Origin: Chelatococcus albus
GTDB lineage: Bacteria; Pseudomonadota; Alphaproteobacteria; Rhizobiales; Beijerinckiaceae
Length of the DNA: 64,000 nt
Direction: 5' to 3'
NCBI RefSeq assembly: GCF_030067675.1
Contig: NZ_JASJEV010000007.1
Coordinates: forward strand, 124,001 to 188,000
Shown here: positions 35,480-44,998 of the stretch, in pieces
How the letters are laid out: each line of letters begins with the position of its first letter
Numbering within the stretch: the first letter of the stretch is position 1
Program-made: the position numbers and the translations under genes
The notes under the pieces: model-generated
Seen by the model: the letters and a program-made list of their open reading frames with translations, nothing else
What the model was told of the DNA's origin: nothing
Databases searched by the model: none

Positions 35480-37822
35480 TCACTCCAGCCGCACGGCGAC
35501 GCTGTCGGTCGCGCCCCGGGCGTCGACGACCGACACGCGCGCGAAGCCCGCGCCGTCGGGCAGCCAGGACGACTGGCGGCGGATCTCGCGCTCGGCCACC
35601 GGCGCGCCGTTGACGAACCAGGTGAGCGGCGGCACGCCGCCCGTCGCCTTGAGGGCGAGCGGCGCCGCCCCCTCACCCGCCCGGCCGAGGCCGAGGTCGA
35701 CGCGCGCGCCGTCCGGCGGGAAGGCGATCCTCAAGGGTGCGCTCGCGGTCGCGGCGATCGTCTTCGGAGCGTCCTTGCGCAGGTGGCGCAGCGGCGGCGG
35801 CAGGGTGGCCGAGGTGGCGAAGAGGACGTTGGGCGGCGCCGGGATCGCCTCTGGCTCCTCGCCGAGCCGTGCGAAGGCCTCGAACAGCATGGGCGCGGCC
35901 ACGCTGCGCGCCACGAGGCCCGGCACCGCCGCCCCGTCCGGGCGCCCGAGCCAGACGGCGACGGTGGTGCGCCGGTCGAAGCCCGCGGCCCAGGCGTCGC
36001 GGTAGCCGTAGGAGGTGCCCGTCTTGAAGGCGATGCGGCCCGGCAGGGCGTTCACCGGCGCGGGCGCGCCCTTCAGGATGTCGGCGACGTACCAGGCCGC
36101 GACCGGGTCGGCAATGCGCGCCCGGGCTGCGGGCCGCGCACCGGTCTCCCCCTGCCGGCGCACGAGATCCGGCACCCCGCCGCCGCGCGCGAGCCCGGCA
36201 TAGAGCCTGGCGAGATCGGTGAGCCGGATGCCGAGGCCGCCGAGGCCGACGGCGAGGCCGGGCGCCCCCTCCCGCGGCAGGACGATGTCGGCGCCGGCGC
36301 CGCGCAGGCGGGCGAGGAGCCGCGGCGGGCCGACCTCGGCGAGCAGCGCGACCGCCGGCACGTTGAGCGACAGTTGCAGGGCGCGCCGGGCCGTCACCGT
36401 GCCCTGATAGGCAAGGTCGAAGTTCTCCGGCGCATAGAGGCCGTAGCGCGACGGGCGGTCGTCGAGGACGGTTTCGGGATGGGCAAGGCCGTTCTCGAAG
36501 GCGAGCGCATAGATGAAGGGCTTCAGCGCCGAGCCCGGCGAGCGCACGGCCTCCGTCGCATCGACGCTCCCCGCCCGGTCGGCGGCGAAATAGTCGGCGG
36601 CGCCGACGTGGGCACGCACCGCCCCCGTCGCATTGTCGACGACGAGGACGGCGGCCGAGATGCCCGGCCCGGCCCGCTCGGCGCTTTCGCGCGCCAGCGC
36701 CTCGAGGCTCGCCTGCAGGCGCGCCTCGACGGTCAGGCGGTGCACGCGCTCGGCGGGGGCTTGCCTCACCGCCGCTTCCGCCGCATGGGCGGCGAGCGCC
36801 GGGAAGGGCCGGCGCTCGCGCGGCACGGCCTCGGCGCGTGCCGCCGCCGCCTCGGCGGGGGTGATCAGCCCGCGCGCCAGGGCCCGGTCGAGCACGCGGT
36901 CGCGGGCGCGGCGGGCGGCCTCGGGCGAGCGGTCCGGTCGGCGCAGCTCCGGCGCCTGCGGCAGGGCGACGAGGAGCGCCGCCTCGCCGAGGGACAGGCG
37001 CTTCGGCTCCTTGCCGAAATAGGCGAGGCTCGCGGCGCGCAGGCCCTCGAGATTGCCGCCGTAGGGGGCGAGGCCGAGATAGAGCGTCAGGATCTCGTCC
37101 TTGGAGAAGCGCCGCTCGAGCTCGCGCGCCCGCGCCATCTGCCTGAGCTTTGCAGCGAGGGACCGCTCCTCGCGCGGCTCGAGCAGCCGCGCCACCTGCA
37201 TGGTCAGCGTCGAGCCGCCGGAGACGACGCGGCCGTTCGCGGCGATCTGCGCCGCGGCGCGCGCGAGCGCGAGGCCGTCGACGCCGCCGTGGCGGCGGAA
37301 CCGCGCATCCTCATAGGCGACAAGCAGGTCGAGGAAGCGGGGGTCGACCTCGCGCACCGTCACGGGCAGGCGCCAGCGCCCGTCCGCCATGGTGAAGGCG
37401 CGCAGCAGGCGGCCGTCGCGGTCGAGCACCACGGTCGAGCGCTCGCGCGCGGCGGCCAGGTCGAGCGGCCCGAGGCCGTCCGCGTAGAGCCGGAAGGCGG
37501 CGATCCCGGCCCCGGCGGCGAGCAGCGCGAGGCCAGCCGCAGCAGCAGCGCGACGCGCCGCGACGGACGGCCGGGCGCCATTCCCGGAGGCTCTCCGCAA
37601 CAGGGAGGGCAAGCCGCGCAGGCCTTGCCCGCGCTCGCCGCCCGCGTGGCCGGACTGATCCCTGCGAGCGCGCTCCGCAGCCGTCATTCCCGGACTCGTC
37701 CCGGGGACCTCGATCGGCAGGGTGCCACGGTCCCCCGATCGGGATGGCCGGGACTGGCCCGGCCATGACAGGCGGAACATGCGGGCGATGCGTCTCAACC
37801 GGGCGATTGCGAACCGGCGCAT
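35480..37822 (-). CDS. pbpC: Penicillin-binding protein 1C
   Basis: This 780-residue bifunctional peptidoglycan synthase has the transglycosylase domain with the catalytic Glu in AYEDARFRRHGGVDGLALARA. The transpeptidase has SALK (in RSPGSALKPF), SLN (in LQLSLNVPA) and KTG (in FKTGTSYGYRD), followed by the C-terminal BiPBP_C domain (about 690-780). The membrane anchor is AAAAAGLALLAAGAGIAAF. Before it lies a 66-residue basic N-terminus, about 29 codons of which come from a repeat element. The gene follows the alpha-2-macroglobulin gene by 25 bp. Confidence 0.93.
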   Translation of the reverse strand: MRRFAIARLRRIARMFRLSWPGQSRPSRSGDRGTLPIEVPGTSPGMTAAERARRDQSGHAGGERGQGLRGLPSLLRRASGNGARPSVAARRAAAAAGLALLAAGAGIAAFRLYADGLGPLDLAAARERSTVVLDRDGRLLRAFTMADGRWRLPVTVREVDPRFLDLLVAYEDARFRRHGGVDGLALARAAAQIAANGRVVSGGSTLTMQVARLLEPREERSLAAKLRQMARARELERRFSKDEILTLYLGLAPYGGNLEGLRAASLAYFGKEPKRLSLGEAALLVALPQAPELRRPDRSPEAARRARDRVLDRALARGLITPAEAAAARAEAVPRERRPFPALAAHAAEAAVRQAPAERVHRLTVEARLQASLEALARESAERAGPGISAAVLVVDNATGAVRAHVGAADYFAADRAGSVDATEAVRSPGSALKPFIYALAFENGLAHPETVLDDRPSRYGLYAPENFDLAYQGTVTARRALQLSLNVPAVALLAEVGPPRLLARLRGAGADIVLPREGAPGLAVGLGGLGIRLTDLARLYAGLARGGGVPDLVRRQGETGARPAARARIADPVAAWYVADILKGAPAPVNALPGRIAFKTGTSYGYRDAWAAGFDRRTTVAVWLGRPDGAAVPGLVARSVAAPMLFEAFARLGEEPEAIPAPPNVLFATSATLPPPLRHLRKDAPKTIAATASAPLRIAFPPDGARVDLGLGRAGEGAAPLALKATGGVPPLTWFVNGAPVAEREIRRQSSWLPDGAGFARVSVVDARGATDSVAVRLE
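37684..37770 (-). repeat. Palindromic repeat element inside the pbpC 5' end
   Basis: The stretch contains TCATTCCCGGACTCGTCCCG, then CCCGATCGGGATGGCCGGGA and CTGGCCCGGCCATGAC. This matches the general type of GC-rich intergenic repeats in such genomes. A related piece (GGTCATGGCCGGGCCTGTCC) lies in the spacer near 53482. Here it is translated in frame within pbpC as SWPGQSRPSRSGDRG and PIEVPGTSPGMT. Confidence 0.6.
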
Positions 37823-37847
37823 CGGAACCCCCTCCCGGCGGCGCGCC

Positions 37848-40800
37848 TCAAGGCTTCGCCGCCGTGATCTCCACGGTGCCGAAAGCCGTGCGGCCGAAGC
37901 GCTCGGGCCGGTACATGTCCTCGGCGACGGCCGGGGGATGCACATAGCGCCCCGGGCTCACCGCGCGCACGACATAGGCCACGGTGAAGAAGGCCGGCTG
38001 GCCCCTGTCGCGGTCGAAGGCCGCGACGAAACGGTCGTCCCGGTATTCGGCGTGCACCGGCTCGACGTCGCGCTTCAGCCAGGACAGGCCGGAGAGCGCC
38101 GTGCCGTCGACGAGGTTCGGGTTGTCGATCTCGAAGCCCGCCGGCAGATGGTCGACGAGGAGGAGGCGGGCGTATTTCGCCTCCGCCTCCGCCACCTTCA
38201 GCGTGACGACGAGGCGCTCGTTCTGCCTGACCTGGCGCAGGTCGGCCGGCGTGCCGTCGAGCCGGTAGTAGCCGCGCTCGACCGCATAGCCCTGCTGGGC
38301 GGCGGGCTCGGGCGTCGCCGGATAGCCCGAGACGCCGACGACGAGCTGCGCCGCCTGCGGGCTCGCATTGCCGATGACGACCGGCCGGCCGTCGAGGGCG
38401 GCGCCGCGGAAGCTGCGGTAGAGCGCGCCCTTGTGCGGCGCCCCGTCGACGTCGAGCGACAGGGCTTCGGCGTCCTTGGCCACGGCGCTTGCGGCGAGCA
38501 CCATCCAGGCGTTCTCCTGCGTGCTCGTCCAGCGCGCAGCGCTGCGCGCCTCCTCGACGACGAGGCTCGCGCGCTGGACGAAGTCGCGCCCGCCGCCCGT
38601 CTCGGCGAGGAGCGCCAGCATGCCGGCGCCGTCGCGCAGGCGCGAGCCGTAGTCGGGCCGCGACAGGCCGTCGTCCTTTTCCCCGCGCAGGCGATCGAGG
38701 GCGGCGGCGAAGGCCGTCTGCGCCCGGGCGCGGTCGCCCAGCATGGCGAGCGCGGCGGCGATCTGGGCGCGGGCGAGCGGGCTCACGAAGCCCTGCATCT
38801 TCGTGTCGGCGAGATAGCGCAGGTCGCCCATCACCGGGCGGCCGTTGCGCGCCAGCACGTAGATGGCATAGGCGAGGCCCTGCCCCTGCCTCTCGTCGAA
38901 GTCGGTCGTGTTGGCGACGTGGTTGCGCAGGCGGTCGAGCGCGAGGTCGAAGGGCTTCTGCGGCACCGTGAAGCCGCGCTCGCGCGCCCGCGTCAGGAAG
39001 TCGGAGACGAAGGCGTCGAGCCAGACGTCGTCGCCGCCCACCGACCACAGGCCGAAGGCGCCGGTCGAATCCTGGCGCGCCAGCACGCGCTCGATCGCGT
39101 CGCGGATGCGCTGGTCGACCGCCGTGTCCGCCGGCAGGGCCTGGGTGGCGGCGAGCTGGTTGACATAGAGGAGCGGCAGGGCGCGGCTGACGATCTGCTC
39201 CGAGCAGCCGTAGGGGTAGCGGTCGAGCGCCTGCAGGAGACCCGGCACGTCGAGCGCCGCGAGCGGCGAGACCGACACCGAGACGACGCCCGTGCCGGGC
39301 AGGAGGTCGGCGACGAGATCGCCCGACAGCGTGACGCTGCCCTGCGCCGGCAGCGGCCGCACGGTGCGGCGCACCAGCGCCGGCGTGCCGGGCTGCACGC
39401 GCAGGGTGAAGGTCTGGCCGGCATCGACGCCGGGGCCGGTGACGCGCAGGTCGAAGATCGCCGTGCCGACGCCCGCCGCCGTCACCGGAATGGTGAGCGC
39501 GGTCTTCGCGCCGGCGGCGAGGCGCAGGACGCGACGGGCGGCGTCGGCGGGCAGCGTCACCGGCCCGCGCACGTCGAGGTCGACCGTATAGTCGCCCGCC
39601 GCGCCCTCCACATTGTCGAGCGCGATGTGGAAGCGCGACTGGTCGCCCACCGCGAGGAAGCGCGGCAGGGTCCCCGTGAGCACCACGGGATCGCGCACGA
39701 CGACGTCGGCGGTGGCATGGCCCACCCTGCCCTTCGCCCAGGCTACGGCCATGACGCGCAGCGTGCCGTTGAAGGCGGGGATGTCGAACTCGACGAGGGC
39801 GGTGCCGTCCGGCCCGACCTTGACCACGCCCGAATAGCGGGCCACGGGCTCCTGCGTCGGCGGGGCGCCTTCGAGCTGGGGCGCGGCCATGTCGCCGCCG
39901 GAGCGGATGGCCCCGCGCGTGCCCTGCATGCCGTCGATGAGATAGCCGTAGAGGTCGCGGATCTCGGCGCCGAGCCGGCGCTGGCCGAAGAAATGCTCGC
40001 CGGGCCGCGGCGGCTCGTAGCGCGTCAGGTTGAGGATGCCGACGTCGACGGCGGCGACCGTGACGCGCGCCTCCTCGCCCGCCGCGAGCCCCGCCACCTT
40101 GACGGGCAGGCGCAAGGTGCCGCGCGGCCGCATGGAGGCGGGCGCGCCGAGGTTGACGGCGAGGGCGCGCGCCTCCCGGTCGACGGCGAACCAGGCGAGG
40201 CCCAGCGCCCGGCCCGGCATCCGCTGCGCCGCCTTGTCGAGCGGCCGGTGCGCGAAGGCGAGCGCATAGGCACCCGGCCCCCACTCGGCCTTCACCGGCA
40301 GCTTCAGGGTGAGCCCGTCGGGCGTCACGTCGACGACGCGCTCGTCATGGACCCTGTCGCCGACGATCATCACGGTGGCCTTGCCCTTGAAGCGGGCGCC
40401 GAGCTTCAGCGTCATCTCCTCGCCGGCGCGATAGCCGGCCCTGTCGAGGGTGACGTCGAGGCGATCCGGCGTGTCGGCCGTCTGCTCGCCGGAATAGCCC
40501 ACCTCGAAGGCGAGGCTCGTCGGCGTCGCGTCCGGCTCGCCCGTCGCCACCTCCAGACGGTAGGAGCCCCACTGCACCGGCGCGGCGATGCGCGCCGGGG
40601 CGTCGGCGGCAACGTCGAGCCGCCCGTCGGCGACGCGGCGCGTCGCCTTGACGGGCTCGTAGGACCAGCGCCCGTCCTGGCTGAACCACTGGTAGCGCCG
40701 CTCGACGCGGTAGAGATTCCATTGCACGGGCCTGGCCAGCCGGCGACCGTCCGCCGCGGCGACGACCACGTCGAAGGTCGCGGTTGCGCCCTCGGAGAGC

Positions 40801-43076
40801 TCGCCGAAGAGCTTCCTCACGCCGAGCACGATGCCCTTGGGCAGGATGGGCAGCGTCAGCGTGCGCTCGACGGCCCGGCCGCCCGGCTCGCCCACGCGCA
40901 GCACGACCTTTGCCTCGACCGGGCGCGGCGCCGAGACTTCCGGCACGGGGGCCTGCACCATGGCGCGGCCGGCGGCGTCGGTCGTCGCGCTCTCCTCGAT
41001 CTCGGCGGTGACGTTCTCGAACTCCTCGTCACCGAGGCCGACGGCATAGCCCTCGAGCCCCGGAACGGCGGCACCCGCGGCCGGCTGCACGACGACCTCG
41101 CCCGTCACGTCGAGGGCTGCGCCAGGCGCGCCGTAGAGGTAGCGCGCGGCGACGTCGATCTCCGCCGGCTCGCCGGATTTCAGCGCCTTCTGCCGCGCCG
41201 CGAGCGTCACCTCCAGGCGCTCGGGCACGTAGTCCTCCACGAGGAAGGTCGTCTCCCCGACCGGCGCGCCCCTGGGATCGGCATAGGCGAGCACGCGCCA
41301 GGTGCCGCGCATGGCGCCCGGGAGGAGCGGCAGCGACCAGGCGCGCCCGCCGAGCCCCTGGTCCTCGACGAGCTGGCGCCTGTATTCGACGCCGTCCGGC
41401 CGGCGGGCGACGAGGGTGAGCGGCAGGCTTGCGCCGACGTTGCCCCTGCCGTCGCGCAGCAGGGCGGTGACGAAGACGGTCTCGCCCGAGCGGTAGACGC
41501 CGCGCTCGCTGAAGACGAAGGCGTCGAGCGGGCCCGGCGCCGTGCGCCCCTTCACGCCGCGGTCCGTCAGGTCGAAGGCCGGCTGGCCGAGGTCGAGGAA
41601 GCCGTAGTCGCCGCCCTTGCTGGTGGCGACGACGAGGCCGGGGGCGAGGCCCCCCGTGCCGCGCGCGAGGCCTGCGTCGAAGCGCGCGCGGCCGGCCCGG
41701 TCCGTCGCCTTCGTCGCCAGCACCTCGTTGTTGCGGGCGACGAGCTTCAGTTCCACGTCGGCGAGCGGCTCGGCCGTGGCGAGGGAACGCACCACGACGT
41801 CGACGCCGCCCTCGCCGGAGGAGAGCGCCGTCAGGCCGAGGTCGGAGACGACGAACCACTGCGTGGCGCGCAGCGAATAGTCCTCCTCCGGCGCAGGACC
41901 GCCGGCGGGGCGCGCCGTCATGATGTAGACGCCGGGCTCGAGCCTGTTGCCCACCGCCTCCAGCACAGGGAAGGCGGTGACCACGTCCCTGTTCAGGTCC
42001 GCCCTGGTGTCGAGCGTGCCGGTCCAGACCTTGAAGCCCTTCTCGGAGGCGATGCTCTCGGTGCTGTAGCGGCCGAGCTGGGCAAGGAACTCCTCGGAGC
42101 GGACGGTCGGCAGGAGGCTGCGGTCGCCGATGCGGAAGATCTCCACCTCGACCTGGCTCGTGTTGACCGAGACGACGGGAATGCCCTCCTGCCCGGTGCG
42201 CGGCAGGACGTAGTTGCGGCCGGTGAAGCGCACCTGGGGGGCGCGGTCGCGCACGTAGATGTCGTAGTCGGCGGACTTGAGCAGCGCCTCGCCGACGGCC
42301 GAGGGCAGGCCCTGGCGCAGCACGACGGCGTAGCGCTCGCCATGCTTCAGGCCGTCGATGCAGAGCTGGCTGTCTTCGGCCGAGACGGCGGCGTTGGCCG
42401 AGCCCGCCACGGCGACGAAGGGCGCGAAATCGACCTTGCCGCGGGCGAGCGGATCGGAAAACTGGAAGCAGGCGCGCGGCGAGGCCGCGTCCGAATCCAC
42501 CTTGTAGTCGACGATGCGGAAGCCGTGCTTCTCGCGCAGGTCCTCGTAGGTCGCACGCACGGAGGCATTGTCGGCGAGTGCGAGGCTCGCGCGGTAGGCG
42601 TCGAGGGCCGGGCGCCAGATCTCGCGCAGCGCATAGACCTCGCCGAGGAGGGCGAGCGCCGCGGCCTCCTCGCCGCGGTTCGCCGCGCGCTGATAGGCGG
42701 TGTAGGCGGCGGCCGTCGCCCGCTCGCGCAGGCGCCAGCGCTCGCCGTAGTCCTTCGGCTCGATCGCCGCCGCCGCCCGGGCATAGCCGAGCCAGGCGGC
42801 TGCGTCCTTCGGCTCGGCGAGGACGGCGGCGGTGAAGGAGGCGAGCGCCGCGCGCGCATTGCCGCGCGCCATGAGGCCCGCCGCCTCGCGCTTCAGCTGC
42901 TCGACCGTGCGCCCGGGCGCGGCAGCGGCCCCTTCGCTCCTGAGCTGGCCTTCGAGGCGCAGGGCATCGCTCGCCAGATCGTCGCGCACGAAGCTCTTCT
43001 GGGCGAAGGCGCTGCCCGCCGCGGCTGCGAGGAAGGACAAGCCGAGAGCGAGCGAGATGAGGAGCTTGCGCGTCAT
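37848..43076 (-). CDS. Alpha-2-macroglobulin family protein (YfhM/YfaS type)
   Basis: This 1742-residue bacterial alpha-2-macroglobulin is exported by a Sec signal peptide (MTRKLLISLALGLSFLAAAA, cleavage after AFA). No lipobox is seen, so it should be soluble in the periplasm. A row of MG-type beta domains leads to the thioester domain, where PYGCSEQIVSRALPLLY carries Cys1291 and Gln1294. An alpha-helical TED follows, then a receptor-like end. These proteins trap proteases that enter the periplasm. The pairing with PbpC is common and is read as defence plus wall repair. Confidence 0.93.
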   Translation of the reverse strand: MTRKLLISLALGLSFLAAAAGSAFAQKSFVRDDLASDALRLEGQLRSEGAAAAPGRTVEQLKREAAGLMARGNARAALASFTAAVLAEPKDAAAWLGYARAAAAIEPKDYGERWRLRERATAAAYTAYQRAANRGEEAAALALLGEVYALREIWRPALDAYRASLALADNASVRATYEDLREKHGFRIVDYKVDSDAASPRACFQFSDPLARGKVDFAPFVAVAGSANAAVSAEDSQLCIDGLKHGERYAVVLRQGLPSAVGEALLKSADYDIYVRDRAPQVRFTGRNYVLPRTGQEGIPVVSVNTSQVEVEIFRIGDRSLLPTVRSEEFLAQLGRYSTESIASEKGFKVWTGTLDTRADLNRDVVTAFPVLEAVGNRLEPGVYIMTARPAGGPAPEEDYSLRATQWFVVSDLGLTALSSGEGGVDVVVRSLATAEPLADVELKLVARNNEVLATKATDRAGRARFDAGLARGTGGLAPGLVVATSKGGDYGFLDLGQPAFDLTDRGVKGRTAPGPLDAFVFSERGVYRSGETVFVTALLRDGRGNVGASLPLTLVARRPDGVEYRRQLVEDQGLGGRAWSLPLLPGAMRGTWRVLAYADPRGAPVGETTFLVEDYVPERLEVTLAARQKALKSGEPAEIDVAARYLYGAPGAALDVTGEVVVQPAAGAAVPGLEGYAVGLGDEEFENVTAEIEESATTDAAGRAMVQAPVPEVSAPRPVEAKVVLRVGEPGGRAVERTLTLPILPKGIVLGVRKLFGELSEGATATFDVVVAAADGRRLARPVQWNLYRVERRYQWFSQDGRWSYEPVKATRRVADGRLDVAADAPARIAAPVQWGSYRLEVATGEPDATPTSLAFEVGYSGEQTADTPDRLDVTLDRAGYRAGEEMTLKLGARFKGKATVMIVGDRVHDERVVDVTPDGLTLKLPVKAEWGPGAYALAFAHRPLDKAAQRMPGRALGLAWFAVDREARALAVNLGAPASMRPRGTLRLPVKVAGLAAGEEARVTVAAVDVGILNLTRYEPPRPGEHFFGQRRLGAEIRDLYGYLIDGMQGTRGAIRSGGDMAAPQLEGAPPTQEPVARYSGVVKVGPDGTALVEFDIPAFNGTLRVMAVAWAKGRVGHATADVVVRDPVVLTGTLPRFLAVGDQSRFHIALDNVEGAAGDYTVDLDVRGPVTLPADAARRVLRLAAGAKTALTIPVTAAGVGTAIFDLRVTGPGVDAGQTFTLRVQPGTPALVRRTVRPLPAQGSVTLSGDLVADLLPGTGVVSVSVSPLAALDVPGLLQALDRYPYGCSEQIVSRALPLLYVNQLAATQALPADTAVDQRIRDAIERVLARQDSTGAFGLWSVGGDDVWLDAFVSDFLTRARERGFTVPQKPFDLALDRLRNHVANTTDFDERQGQGLAYAIYVLARNGRPVMGDLRYLADTKMQGFVSPLARAQIAAALAMLGDRARAQTAFAAALDRLRGEKDDGLSRPDYGSRLRDGAGMLALLAETGGGRDFVQRASLVVEEARSAARWTSTQENAWMVLAASAVAKDAEALSLDVDGAPHKGALYRSFRGAALDGRPVVIGNASPQAAQLVVGVSGYPATPEPAAQQGYAVERGYYRLDGTPADLRQVRQNERLVVTLKVAEAEAKYARLLLVDHLPAGFEIDNPNLVDGTALSGLSWLKRDVEPVHAEYRDDRFVAAFDRDRGQPAFFTVAYVVRAVSPGRYVHPPAVAEDMYRPERFGRTAFGTVEITAAKP

Positions 43077-43270
43077 TCGAGTTCCCCGATCCTTGCCGGC
43101 GGCCGCGGGCGCCAAATCCGGGGCGCCGAAGCTGGGGTGGGGAGTGTACATCACCGGCCCCGACCGCTGCGTGACGCCTCGCACCGACCCTAGTGCGCGG
43201 ACGTGCTTACCGCAACGACGGTGCCCGCGGAGCGAGGGTGGACGCCTGCGAGAGGAGGAGGGGGAGAGCC

Positions 43271-43456
43271 GTCCGCGCGGGAACCACCCCCGGTCATCCC
43301 GGGGCCGAGCGCAGCGAGGAGCCCGGGCTCCAGAACCGATGCGCGTGAACCAGAAGGCGCGGCGGCCGCCGCGTCCTTGCCGCAACCGGAATCGGTTCTG
43401 GGCCCCGTACAGCCGCTGCTGCGGCTTCCGGGGTGACGGTCAGAGGCTCGCGCGGT
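43271..43456 (+). repeat. Dispersed repeat family B, copy 4
   Basis: The order of modules is GCGCGGGAACC, CGGTCATCCCGGGGCCGAGC, GAGGAGCCCGGGCTCCAGAA, CGATGCGCGTGAACC, CCGGAATCGGTTCTGGGCCC, CAGCCGCTGCTGCGGCTTCC and GGGGTGACGG. It lies in the spacer between the divergent alpha-2-macroglobulin and peptidoglycan-binding genes. The rest of the 455-bp spacer (43077-43531) holds no gene. Confidence 0.75.
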
Positions 43457-43531
43457 GGCATGGACGACTCGACCGCGCCCGCGGCTTTTGCGAGAGTGCG
43501 TGCGTTGCGGAATACCGACGGAGAAGGCGTC

Positions 43532-44965
43532 ATGATGGCAGGCACGGGGTCGCGCGTCGCCCGGATGGCGCTCTGCGCAGCGCTTCTCGGCGCGCTCGCC
43601 GTCCCCGTCGCCGCCTCGGCACAGACGCCCGCACCCGATCCGCAGCTGCAGGCGGCGAAGGCGGCCTTCGAGGCCCTGCCGGAGGCCGACCGGCGCGCCA
43701 TCCAGGAGGCGCTGGTCTGGACCGGGGACTACAACGGCGCGGTGGACGGCGGCTTCGGCAGGCGCACCTTCGAGGCGATCCTTTCCTTCGAGACGCGCGC
43801 CCGGCTGTCGCCGGACGGCCTCCTCGACGCGAAGGAGCGTGGCGCGCTCGACGCCGCGGCGAAGAAGGCCAGGCAGGACTTGAACTTCACCCGCATCACC
43901 GAGGAGCGGAGCGGCCTGTCCATCGGCGTGCCGCAGCGCGTCCTCGACAAGCGCACGCCGACGAAGACGGGCACGCGCTTTTCGTCCGCGGACGGGGCCG
44001 TCACGCTCGAGGCCGGCGCCTGGGGTGACGGCGCGAGCGATCTCGCCGCCCTGTTCGAGACCCTGAAGACGGAGAGCCCGACGCGGCGCGTGACCTACAA
44101 GGCGCTGCGGCCGGACTGGCTCGTCGTCACGGGCGAGGATCGCGGCCGGCGCTTCTACACGCGCATCGCCCGGGCGCCGGAAGGCGCCGGCGCGGGTCTG
44201 CGGGGTTTCACCTTCTCCTACCCGCCGGAGCGCGCCCCGGCCCTCGACCGCATCGTCATCGCGGTCGCCAACAGCTTCGAGCCCTTCCCGGCACGACCCG
44301 CCGGCCCGGCGGCGCCGGGCAAGGCCACGGCTGCGGCCGGCACGGCGGCGACGCCCGCCGCCCCGCCGCGCCCCGCCGCCGAAGCGCCGCCCCTCGCGGC
44401 CACCGGCCTGTCCGTCGGCGGCGGCCGCGTGCTGACCTCGGCCGTGGTCGAGACCTGCCCCGCCCCGCTCGTCGCCGGGCAGAAAGCCCGTCTCCTGCGC
44501 AGCGACAAGGACAGCGGCCTTGCGCTCCTCGACGCCGGCAGCGCCCCCGCCGGCCCGCCCCCGCGCCTGCGCTCCGCCGCACCGGCCGCGGGCGAGGCGG
44601 CCGTCGTCGTCGCCCATTCCCCGGCCGTGCGCGGCGCTTCGGTCAGTCCCGCGGCCATCGCCGCCGGCGGCGGCCGCACTCCGGGCCTCGCGGCGCCGCT
44701 CCAGGCGGGAGCGGCGGGCGCACCCGTCTTCGACAGGAGCGGGGCGCTCGTGGGCATCGTCCTTCCCCCGCCGAGCCCGCCGCGCCTCGTCGCCGGCGTC
44801 GCCGTCGAAACGCGCTATCCCATGGCCGATGCGGCAGCGATCGCGCGCCTCCTCGGCGATCCGCCGCTGGCGGCAGCGCCGGCCTCTTCCGCCGCGCCGC
44901 TGAGCGCCGGCGCCATCGCGGCCGAAGCCGGCCGTTCGGTCGTCGCCGTCAGCTGCGGCCGTTGA
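43532..44965 (+). CDS. Secreted peptidoglycan-binding protein with degenerate trypsin-like domain
   Basis: This 477-residue protein has a signal peptide (MALCAALLGALAVPVAASAQ). A PG-binding type 1 domain lies at about 50-105 (RRAIQEALVWTGDYNGAVDG; FGRRTFEAILSFE), followed by an unassigned middle domain and an Ala/Pro linker (about 260-295). The C-terminus is a trypsin-like domain: GGGRVLTSAVVETC, SGLALLDAG, AGAAGAPVFDRSGALVGIVLP. In active members these would read TAAHC and GNSGGP; both the His and the Ser are replaced. It may act as a binding module rather than a protease. GGAGAAGG precedes the ATG at 43532. Confidence 0.8.
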   Translation: MMAGTGSRVARMALCAALLGALAVPVAASAQTPAPDPQLQAAKAAFEALPEADRRAIQEALVWTGDYNGAVDGGFGRRTFEAILSFETRARLSPDGLLDAKERGALDAAAKKARQDLNFTRITEERSGLSIGVPQRVLDKRTPTKTGTRFSSADGAVTLEAGAWGDGASDLAALFETLKTESPTRRVTYKALRPDWLVVTGEDRGRRFYTRIARAPEGAGAGLRGFTFSYPPERAPALDRIVIAVANSFEPFPARPAGPAAPGKATAAAGTAATPAAPPRPAAEAPPLAATGLSVGGGRVLTSAVVETCPAPLVAGQKARLLRSDKDSGLALLDAGSAPAGPPPRLRSAAPAAGEAAVVVAHSPAVRGASVSPAAIAAGGGRTPGLAAPLQAGAAGAPVFDRSGALVGIVLPPPSPPRLVAGVAVETRYPMADAAAIARLLGDPPLAAAPASSAAPLSAGAIAAEAGRSVVAVSCGR

Positions 44966-44998
44966 CGGCCCGGCGGGCCGCCTGCAGGCAGACGGGCC

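Noticed and set aside
37722-43193. An 1823-codon open frame on the plus strand opposite the alpha-2-macroglobulin gene
   Set aside because: Same shadow effect. The minus-strand gene has a signal peptide, a thioester motif and a clear family match.
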